Positions 12,301 to 24,300 of a stretch of DNA of 64,000 nucleotides are shown here, one piece after another. The notes under the pieces were generated by a model. That model saw only the letters and a list, made by a program, of their open reading frames with translations. It did no database searches and had not been told where the DNA came from. The first letter of the stretch is position 1. Each line of letters starts with the position of its first letter. Origin of the DNA: Apostichopus japonicus (Eukaryota > Echinodermata > Holothuroidea > Aspidochirotida > Stichopodidae); contig NC_092562.1 in the NCBI RefSeq assembly GCF_037975245.1, positions 26,020,054-26,084,053 on the forward strand. The letters are read 5' to 3'. A program made the position numbers and the translations under genes.

Positions 12301-15300
12301 GAGGTCAAATTGAGGTCAAGGGTCACCCAGATGCGGGTCGACAATTGGATTACATTGAAGCAACTCCCAAACCTAACGGACAATTTGTTCTCAAGTTATC
12401 GCAAAAATACTAGTTTTTTATCATTAATTGACCTTTGGTGACCTTGGATCACATGACCGTTAAGTTTGAAAATATTCCCCTATACCATTTGCAACTTGTC
12501 TCAAAATATCAACTGTGTAACACCTTGGCACTGGGAGTTATTACACTAAATGTCTGAAAATTAACTTTGACCTCATATAACTTAACATACAAAGGTCACC
12601 TTGGGTCAATTTATTGACATTTTTGATTGATGAGACCTAAATTAGAGCATCAAACTATACAAATTCAAACATTTTTTTCTTTGCCCATTTTGTACCCCCA
12701 ATATACTAGTTTTTAACATTAATTGACCTTTGGTGACCTCGGATCACATGACCGTTAAGTTTGGAAATATTCCCCTATACCATTTGCAACTTGTCCAAAA
12801 ATATCAACCATGTCACACCTTGGAACTGGGAGTTGTTGCATTAAATGTCTGAAAATTAACTTTGACCTCGTATAACTTCGCACACGAAGGTCACACGGGT
12901 GTCAACCAATTGACATTTTTGATCGGAAGGTACCTTTGATATCCAAATCTAGCATCAAAACCAAACATTTTCTTTTTTGCTCGTTTCCTCCCAAAATAAG
13001 CACATTTTTTCTAATGTGACCTTTGACCTTTTGACCTTGGTTTCAGATGTAGTTTAATCTCCTGATTCCAAAAAACAAAACGACAAGTCTGTACAACCAT
13101 CCTAACTCCGACCGAAAAACTTTGACCCCATATAACTTCGCACATAAAGGTCACACAGGGTCAACCCATTGATATTTATGATCAGAAGGTACCTTTGACA
13201 TCTGAAAATAGCATCAAAACTGTAAAAATCCCAAAAAACACGTAAAGGTCACCAGAGGTCAAATTGAGGTCAAGGGTCACCCACATGCGGGTCAACAAAT
13301 GGATTACATTAAAGCAACTCCCAACCCTAACGGACATTTTGTTCTCAAGTTATTTCAAAAATACTAGTTTTTTATCATTAATTGACCTTTGGTGACCTCG
13401 GATCACATGACCGTTAGGTTTGAAAATGTTCCCCTAACCAGTTCACAACTTGTCCCAAAATATCAACCTTGTCACACATTGGCACTGGGAGTTATTGCAG
13501 TTTTAATATTTTCGGTTTTTGGACCATAACTGACCTTTGGTGACCTTTGTGGGCACCAAAAACATTAGGGCACACCTTCTCCATATGGCGGATCTATAGT
13601 CCAAGTTTGGCCTCAATCCAACATTCCCTTATTGAGATAGAGCGTACCCAAGCAAGTGTCACAGACGCACACACACACATACACACACACACACATACAC
13701 ACACACCCATACACACACACGCCAACCTGACTGCATAGGTTCCTTTTGCTAAAGCAAGGAACCAAAAAGTCAGGTCAACATGAAGAAATGTAAAAAGAAA
13801 GGACTAAAATCCTTATCCCACCCTTCTTCTCTCCCCACCCCTCCTCCCCCACCCTTCCCCACCATATAAGCAGCAAGTTTAAGAAATAGGACCAACCAAA
13901 TCTTTCTCATGACATGATGCAAAAGACATAGGAAAATAATGTCAACATTAGTACTACCACAACTGTATCAATTTCTTTGTCTGAAGGCACTTTCCTATTA
14001 ACAGCATCAAAGTGAATCTGCTAACCAAATCAGGAAAATACGATCGGCTGTAATATCACCAAAGAGAGGAGCCAAATAAGTAGAAAAAACTGGAGGATTT
14101 GGGATACCTGGTATCAATTTTTATTTCCATGCATTTTGCTTTATATGGGCTCCAATACCAACATCTGCATCTCCAACAAAACATTACACAGCATAGTACT
14201 ATACTGTAGTACCACCGGCTTACCTTAAGCCAAGTCAGTTTATCCACCAGTGCCGGGGCCACTGTGTCCGTTGCCAAGGCGACTGCTTCCAAGAGACAGT
14301 GCATGACTGATTCGGAGGGCTGGGCCTTCAGGAGCTCCAAGACGAGATTAACGTAGGCCATAAAGTGATTTTCCCCGTGTTTCTTCTTCTCCCGGAGGAG
14401 TTCCGAGATGTATCGGTTCAACTTGGGGGCCTTGCTGTCCAATGGGATGATGTTATCCAGGTTTAGGTTAATCTCTATCCCAGCATCCAGGAAAAGACAA
14501 TTCCTTGCATAGGAAATCACCTAAAGAGGATGATAACACAAACACAGAATTAACTGCTTACTTTGCTCATACCAATTTGTGAAAGAAATGTCTTTATGGT
14601 GGATTTACTACAAGAGCTAACTGGTCACTGGACTCATTTCTGAGTACTCAGACTGTTTAGGAACATCTTGAATTCTGCCATGCCATGGGGGGGGGACTTG
14701 ATTTACAATATGCTTCGTACATACAGTATACAGAGTAATTGCTGGTTGTGTACGATGATAGGTGATCGGTGGTTGTGTGGAGTAGTTTTGCAAGGTTGGC
14801 ATTAGGTTTAATTCCAGCCATTCTTTATACTGATCCATAGGATATTAATCTCATTGTGTTAAAAACGACTGATTAAATCAGACTTATGTACTCTGTGATC
14901 TATATGACTTAACTCATATTTTGCAGTTTAAGGTTTTTCTGAAAAGAAAGATTTCTGAACTTCTTAATAAAAAAATAAAGAAAACTGTGACATGGGAAAT
15001 GGGTGACAAAGTCGGGGAATTAAAAGAAAGAAAAGAACAATGAATTCAGTCAAAAAGTGGATTCTCTGGTACACATTTACAGCCTACTTAACACTACACA
15101 ATAAGTGTGGTGTTCAAAGTTCACTCACTGTGTGTATGACATGTTTTCCAGAATGCGACTACAACGCTACAACTTCAGATAGGTTGGAGGAGGAGAATTC
15201 ATCCCTCCAAACTTACTAGAATGAACCAAACTAAAACAGAACTTACATGTTTAAAAGCAGGTGCTGTAAAGAGCATTCCATTTGGACCAGGATTGTACAC

Positions 15301-18300
15301 CTTGGATGATGTTCTTCTAGACTCAATCTGGTGAAAAAGAAAAATGTCAGTTAAATTGACAAAATAATTTGTTGCAAATAGATATTATCATGAAATTTGC
15401 ATTTGTGCAAAGTGCATAGTGATAAACCTTGTAACATCTTTACTACTCTTCATGGTTACTGTGGCATTTATTCTCCACAACTCATTAGGCTAAAAAGAAG
15501 ACCATTAATAAGCAGTGAGATTGTTAATACAACAGGATTCAACATCATAGATTGTTAATACAACAGGATTCAACATTGTTGATTGTTAATACAACAAGAT
15601 TCAACATTGTTGATTGATAATACAACAGGACTCAACAGTACAGATTGATAATACAACAAGATTCAAACAGTATAGAATGCTAATACAACATGATTCAACA
15701 GTATAAATTATTAATAATACAACAGGATGCAACAGTACAGATTGTTAATACAAACAAATTCATTTTGTATTAATGTAGAGACAAATTTGTAGCTGTTAAT
15801 TTTTTTATCGCAAACACCATCATTTAAAGTGTTGCTCACTGATTACACCACAGATGTGGACAAGAATAATTCATGGCTGAATATTTCCCCGAAAAAAAAA
15901 TGCTAAGGACATTCATACCATAACTATATATATGTATATTATTTTTGACTGATGCATGCAGCCACGTTTCTCTCCGACCCGGCCCTCAAAGTTATATACA
16001 CAATCCTTAATTTCAGATCCCAAACCATGGAGTCTTATTTTTTTTTGCCCCTGACCCCCTGAAGCGCCTTACGGCGGAAACAGCTATCTACGAGACTTTA
16101 AGTTTTTTAAGTGACTGATCCTGTCTCACCTTGTCCATCAGAAACTTCATGAATTGTCCAAAGGTTGGAATCTTCCTCTCCTCTTTGGCCTCACTTTCCT
16201 CCTCCTTGGCATCTGGGTCCACCGAGCCTCCCTGCAGGCCCCACATGGCTTCCTTCCTGATTTCTTCATCCCTAATATATATAATATATATACTTGTCTT
16301 TCATCTAGGAACATCTTTCAAATCTTTTCAAAGTCATCAAATATATCAAAGTGATAATTCTGAAGTCACTGTAATAACTTTGGAAATTAAAGAATAACAT
16401 CGGCTTCCTGTTAAGATAACTTATGGATGACAAAAATCTTCTCTTAGTCTTCGGAGCCTCAAAACATTGCAGGGCACGGCACAGTATATACCAAATCTTC
16501 TCCATCTAAGAGTGACAACCCTTGGCCCCCCCCCCCCAACACCATTCCATTCCCATCATCTCGGATGAAGACCGTTGAAGATTGCAGGTTCCAACACACA
16601 GCTCCTCCCTTCTGGGTTCAGTAAAGGTCACTTGACTCTCCTCTACAGTTTAAAGTATGGCATTAAAACTTGTCTATGTTCTATGTGTTATTAATTGGTC
16701 ACTTCAACCTGGCACCTGTACACCGCATAGAGCAAAAACCTGTTCCACTGGATGCTGCGCTGTATAAGACTCATTCTTATTTTATTTCAAACAAACCTAT
16801 GGTTATGTATATTCAATTGTATTTTGTATATGTTTTGTTAAGCACATTGAACCCTGGGATTTTGCGCAATATAAGCACCGGTGTAGTAATAATAATAATA
16901 ATTATTATCATTATTATTATTATTTCTCCAGGTATACAAGAATTGTGTAATATGTTTGCACGTATTTCTTATCAAATAGCTTTTGACATCTAATACATTA
17001 TAAAGATATAACCCCGAGGTCAGGAAGGGAACTACAGCCCACAACTGTTTACTTACTTATCATCTGATGCTAAAAGCAGAATGAACCTGGTGTTCAGGTG
17101 AGATCCTGGGAAAACTGCGGCAATGAACCGGACAGCCTGATAGCGAATAATTCTGTCTTCCTGCAAGAACGGGATAAGAACGAGATGTGGAAGGTTAGAG
17201 ATCGATGAAGTCACACCAATAGCTCAAATTTTAAAACCCAAGATCATTACATAATATTTTCATAAAAGCTCTCATCAAAGTTTTGTTCAAACCCGATTTG
17301 AAATTGCAACAACATTGGATGCTATACAAAAACTTTTGTTAAGAAATTTTAAGTTGACATCGGGTAGTTAAAGCCATTTAAGACATACAGAAAAGAAATT
17401 GTGTGTTCCTGCTTTACAGCAAATCATGAAGTTTTATAATGTTGTAACAAGTTTGCATGCTCTTGAATGAAGCAAAAGGACAACAACATTTTCGAATATT
17501 TTACTATGTTAAGAACTATGCCCTTGCACAAAGCCAAGAGCAAATATCTTCTTCCACATTCATGTTCTTGCATACAGCTAACAGTGAAATGTTGGGACAT
17601 TGCACCAAGGTTTGGGATGTTCATTTTTTCTTAAACAACATTTCAAGTTCCATCACTGTTTTTTTCTTCCTCCATTTTTTTTTCTTTTAAAATACACCAA
17701 GTATTGCTTGATACATGATAGCAATTAATCAAAGTAACACACTGTCCAATCAAAGTATATCACAGTCCTAAGCTTCTCATTTCTGTGATCGCCTAATTAA
17801 CGATTAATTAACGATTCTATTTCCAGGTACATCTGTTATTTTCATGTTTTATTTCCGGAGGAACAAACAGAACTTCTCAAAAACTGTAAACAACTGCTGT
17901 GAGAAGTACGCAACAGACTAAGAGCAGGTTTGTTTCAGCCCGGTTTTGTTTTGATGCTCAGAGATGGTACACTGTGAAAACCAACAACTAGCTGATTGAG
18001 CAGTCAGTAACCATTCTGTGAATGAAACTTGGTGGATCAAAACTATTATATGCTACTGACAAAGACATGCACAAATACATCTTGAGATGCAGTACCTTTG
18101 TGATGTGAGTCTTCAAGATGGCTTCCAATAGCTGTCTATCAAATCCTTCACCGATCTTCTTGTAAGCCTCGGCCAAAAGTCCAAGCCCTTCCTGAACATG
18201 CAGTTTTACATCTCCTTGTTCCTGAAGGAAAAGAATTTTGTGTTATCATCTGACAAAATGTCATTTTTTTTCCATTTTTCTCTTTACTCTCTCTCCAATA

Positions 18301-21300
18301 TGGCAAGGAAGTAAACTAATATGCTTGTTCAAAGACAAAGCAAATCCTGTTGCCACCAGTTTTGCTTTAGATTTTCAACAACAGCTCAACGAGTGATGGA
18401 TCGCAAACACAGACACAAGCAGTAGAACCATAAGAGTGTGGATATTAAAAGTCCAGCAAAGTGTGCAGTAACAATTTTTACATTCAAGATTTGCATCAAA
18501 ATATCCCTTTTCAATGGCCAGATATTTGACTTTTAATGTGAACAGTACATCTTGAATGATATACAGGTAAATTGTAAACTGATGATGTAGTGGTTCTGTT
18601 AATACTAAATTGGGTCATGTTTAACAACTATTTTAACAAAATGTAACAACTCGCAGAAAAATGTTCTGTAGTTTAATAACAACAACAGGACTCGTTATGA
18701 TAACAATGCATCTCGTATCCTAAACAATTTGCTTTAAATTTTAATTTTATCGGCTTACCTCCAGACACCCCTCCCCCCCTCCCCACATACCCTTTCAATG
18801 TCCTTCTCTATTCAAAACCCACCCAGTTGGGACAATTTTTTCTATACTGTAGTGTCATGTCCTGCTTCAGAGCACTCGTATTGTCAGTACTAGCAGTATG
18901 AATATCATGTTTCTATCAGATCAAGGTTAGGAACTGTTTGTTCTGTCAAAACCTGTGCTCTGAGGCATGATATTGGAGTACAGTTCAAATAGGTATTAGC
19001 ATTAGGAAATCGTCCCAACTGGCTGTCAAAACCAATTGGGTTTATGAATATTCAACAGGTCACATCACAGGAAATAATCTATTAACAAGAGCCCAAGGGC
19101 ACTGTGGTTCCTTGCTTGGGGTATATGACAATACACATCATATTATCAAGCAAGATTGGGCTGAAATAGTCCAAGTAATTGTCCTACATGTTCCCATAAA
19201 GTAACCAACACTATAGCCAACACTTTTGTGATCACAAAATGTGATCGGATATTTTATCAAAAGGCACTTTTGAGATCTAAATATGGCGTCGAAAATGTAA
19301 GAAATATAAGAGACCTACAAGCGTGTCAACAGATATGATAACAATGGTGACCTCAGATGACATGACCTTTAAGTTTCAAAATGTTCCACCACCCCATTCA
19401 CAACTTGTCCCAAAATATCAACCATGTCACACCTTGGCATTGAGATTTAATTGCATTAAATGTCAAAAAACTAACTTTTGAACTTGTATGTAACTTCACA
19501 CACAAAGGTCACCCGGAGGTCAACCAATTGACATTTTTGATCGGTGAGACCTAAATAGAGCATGACTGTAAAAATTCAAACATTTTTTCTTTGCCCATTT
19601 TCTCCCCCCATAATACTACTTTTTTAACATTAGCTGACCTTTGGTGACCTTGGATCACATGACCGTTAAGTTTGAAAATATTCCACTATACCATTTGCAA
19701 CTTGTCCAAAAAAATCAACCTTGTCACACCTTGGCATTGGGAGTTATTGCATTAAATGAGTGAAAATTAACTTTGACCTCAAATAACTTCGCACACGAAG
19801 GTCAAATGGGGGTCAACCCATTGAAATTTATGATCAGAAGGTACCTTTAACATCTGAAAATAGCATCGAAACTGTAAAAATCCACAAAACACGAAAAGGT
19901 CACCAGAGGTCAAATTGAGGTCAAGGGTCACCCAGATGCGGGTCGACAATTGGATTACATTGAAGCAACTCCCAACCCTAACGGACAATTTGTTCTCAAG
20001 TTGTCGCAAAAATACTAGTTTTTTATCATTAATTGACCTTTGGTGACCTTGTATCACATGACCGTTAAGTTTGAAAATATTCCCCTATACCATTTGCAAC
20101 TACTCCAAAAATATCAACCTTGTCACACCTTGGAACTGGGAGTTATTGCATTAAATGTCTGAAAATTAACTTTGACCTCATATAACTTCGCACACGAAGG
20201 TCACACGGGGGTCAACCCATTGACATTTATGATCAGAAGTTACCTTTAACATCTGAAAATAGCATCGAAACTGTAAAAATCCACAAAACACTAAAAAGGT
20301 CACCAGAGGTCAAATTGAGGTCAAGGGTCACCCAGATGCGGGTCGACAATTGGATTACATTGAAGCAACTCCCAACCCTAACGGACAATTTGTTCTCAAG
20401 TTATCGCAAAAAATACTAGTTTTTTATCATTAATTGACCTTTGTTGACCTCGGATCACATGACCGTTAAGTTTGAAAACATTCCCCTATACCATTTGCAA
20501 CTTGTCTCAAAATATCAACTGTGTAACACCTTGGCACTGGGAGTTATTACACTAAATGTCTGAAGATTAACTTTGACCTCATATAACTTAACATACAAAG
20601 GTCACCTTGGGTCAACTTATTGACATTTTTGATTGATGAGACCTAAATTAGAGCATCAAACTATAAAAATTCAAACATTTTTTTCTTTGCCCATTTTCTA
20701 CCCCCAAAATACTAGTTTTTTGACATTAATTGACCTTTGGTGACCTCGGATCACATGACCGTTAAGTTTGAAAATATTCCCCTATACCATTTGCAACTTG
20801 TCCAAAAATATCAACCATGTCACACCTTGGAACTGGGAGTTGTTGCATTAAATGTCTGAAAATTAACTTTGACCTCGTATAACTTCGCACACGAAGGTCA
20901 CACGGGTGTCAACCAATTGACATTTTTGATCGGAAGGTACCTTTGATATCCAAATCTAGCATCAAAACCAAACATTTTCTTTTTTGCTCGTTTCCTCCCA
21001 AAATAAGCACATTTTTTCTAATGTGACCTTTGACCTTTTGACCTTGGTTTCAGATGTAGTTTAATCTCCTGATTCCAAAAAACAAAACGAAAAGTCTGTA
21101 CAACCATCCTAACTCCGACCGAAAAACTTTGACCCCATATAACTTCGCACATAAAGGTCACACAGGGTCAACCTATTGACATTTATGATCAGAAGGTACC
21201 TTTGACATCTGAAAATAGCATCGAAACTGTAAAAATCCCAAAAACACGAAAAGGTCACCAGAGGTCAAATTGAGGTCAAGGGTTACCCAGATGCGGGTCG

Positions 21301-24300
21301 ACAATTGGATTACATTGAGGCAACTCCCAACCCTAACAGACATTTTGTTCTCAAGTTATTTCAAAAATACTAGTTTTTTATCATTAATTGACCTTTGGTG
21401 ACCTCGGATCACATGACCGTTAAGTTTGAAAATGCTCCCCTAACCAGTTCACAACTTGTCCCAAAATATCAATCTTGTCGCACATTGGCACTGGGAGTTA
21501 TTGCAGTTTTAATATTTTCGGTTTTTGGACCATAACTGACCTTTGGTGACCTTTGTGGGCACCAAAAACAATAGGGCACACCTTCTCCATATGGCGGATC
21601 TATAGTCCAAGTTTGGCCTCAATCCAACATTCCCTTATTGAGATAGAGCGTACCCAAGCAAGTGTCACAGACACACACACACACATACATACATACACAC
21701 ACACACACGCCAACCTGACTGCATAGGTTCCTTTTGCTAAAGCAAGGAACCAAAAATGTGGTACTTGTAAAAATTTGGGATCGTTGGTAGCATCATAGAA
21801 TTTTGTAGAATAAAAGAGTGCCTTACCTTTGTCAAAGCTTCAAAGTAGGATTCAACGAGAGAAAAGTCTTTCTGGATCAACGAGGGAACACGTCTGGAAT
21901 GACAAAAAGAAAATTACTGATCAAGGACAATGGTCAATTTACATATGGTTGGGACGTGTTGTGCAGTGAGGGGGGTCATGCTATCAAGAAATGATAGCAA
22001 GGTGAAGAAATACAGATTGGAGAAAGAAGAATCTTTAAACTTCATTCAAAAAGGTTTGTTAAGGTACAAAATTTAGTTGAACATGTTACAAAGACAGATT
22101 GATAATATTACAGAGACTAATACCAGCAACTATAAACTTCTCGTACTAGACGCACGGCTGATTCTATTTATAAAGTTTGTCAGTTATCCTTCGGCCAAAA
22201 CTGGTATTTCCTTAAGACATTTCCCCAACAGCAAAGTCGGTTGTCCCACAAGATCAAAGTGTAATGGAAGTGTAAGACACAGTATTTTAATAATTATAAA
22301 TAAACTGGCACCTCTCAGAAAACCGACCACAATCTTTTAACTTTATAAGGGTCATCAGTTTTAGCCCAAGATAAGTAAGTAAATGAAGTACTAAAACTTT
22401 AACAAGCATTTAAATGCCACTCTATTACAAGTTTGCCTCACAAAGTTTATCTAACTAATCTTTCTGAATGAACTTTAAACATTTTTGCATAAAGTTTAGT
22501 TTGCTACAATTAGGGGGTGATGCTGAAGACCTGCTGAATAGCCTATGCCAGACATCTGCATACACTCTTCTTACTTACTTGACTAGATTTCCCACAGCAG
22601 TGTAAGCATGCTTCCTCAACTCTGCAAACTGAAAGGATAAAATAATAAAAAAAAATGTAAACATCAGAAAATGTATTCACTTTAAAAAGAAACTCATTTT
22701 TTGGTGAAAAATATCTATATCTAGGTTTGGAGCACATGACCTGATTCCAGCATATACTGTAGATAATATAGTACTAGCATCGGACAGCTGTGTTTAATTG
22801 TGGATGTTTGTTCTTTTTGCTGTTGGGATGACAAGTCCTCCTGTTTACTACATGTTGTAATTTATGGAGTTGCAGAAATTAAACTGTTACCTGAATCTAA
22901 CAGATATTGTTCGGCTATTTTCTTGGTGTTCATTGTATTAAATCCTCAGTGCATGGGCCTATCCAGGTTAATCATTCATACAGTATGGCCAGTTATGCAA
23001 TTCTGGTTGATGGGGGGATCGCGAGATGATAAGTAGTCCTTCAATATTGTGATTTATAAGCAAACATCTTTTGGTGTAGAAAAACAACCCAAAATTATAA
23101 TCAAAACAAAAATGTCATATTTTGATGGTTTAAATGGTATGCATTTCAGTCAGATGGTGGTAAACTATTTGTCTCTTTATCATGTATGTGGGCTGTGCTG
23201 CTTATAAGCCAATTTTCACAGTTTCTTCCGGTTTCTTCCAGTTTCTTCCGGAAGAAACTGGAAGAAACCCGGAAGAAACAGGTTTCTTCCAGGTCCCCGG
23301 AAGAAATAGGTTTCTTCCGGAAGAAACCGAACCCTGAACAACTATTGAAAATATCAGGATTGGACCCATTCAATCTCATATACCACATTCCTCACCCGTA
23401 TCTCTTTGTAAAGCTACATTATGAAGTCACTCACCTCTGGTTCTACGGCTCCCTCCATGAGTTTGACCATACCATTCAGGAGGACGGGGGATCTGGGTTT
23501 GAGATTCTCATCGCTGGCGTTGTTACACATGTGGTTGACAAATTCCATCCCGACTGCCATGAGCTTAGGGTGCGTGAACTCTCCATACATACAGTCAAAT
23601 ACCAGCTAATAGAAATATAGGAATAAAAAAAAATAAAAAAAGTGTCAGTTGGAGGTGAAACAAACGAGATAAACAAACCTTGCGGTGTTTTTACATTTTT
23701 TTGTTTCTTCTCTTGAGACGTTAACAAATCAATAATGACATCACAAAATAATTTGGATGAACTAAATCAAAATGCATCACCCAATTGGTCTTTAACAATA
23801 CAAACTGAAGTCACTAACCTCTGACCAGCTGAAGTGAAATTGACGGTCAAGTGAAACTGATATATTTATATTTCATTTCTTGTGATAAGAGAGATAAATT
23901 ATGATAAATGTACCTATAGAATCTTGTACTAGGTTTTTTTTCTATAGTTTTACATAAAACCTCACTGACTGTCTTAAGATAACTCCTGCTCTACAAAACG
24001 GCCTTTTGCTTTGAATTCAGTGAATTTCAATTTACAAATTCTTCAGGATTGTTTCAAAAAGAAATTCAATTGTGTGATATTCTGTATGCAACTGCTATAC
24101 CCAGAATAGTCTTTGCAACCCCACTCGCCACTTTCTAGAGGGTATGAAAACACAATCACATTCTCTTAGCTACAAATATCACTTCTATTTGAAAGGCTTC
24201 CAGACCATTTCTGAGAACAGAACAAAGAACTAGAGCACCTTGGTGCTCTCTCTTAATTTCCAGCCTAGTGTTGCATTTTTACATCAACTGAAGGAAAAAA

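Larger units (their letters stand above)
11472..13768. mobile_element. Large half-site-rich repeat element, lower copy (2.30 kb)
   Basis: A direct-orientation copy of 19084-21756 with the same ends, the same unit order and very high identity by eye. TGACCTTTGG-type unit starts lie near 12029, 12429, 12724, 13017 and 13386. It lies in ECM29 intron 18, between exons 18 and 19. Its CA tract is at 13668-13720. Confidence 0.85.
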
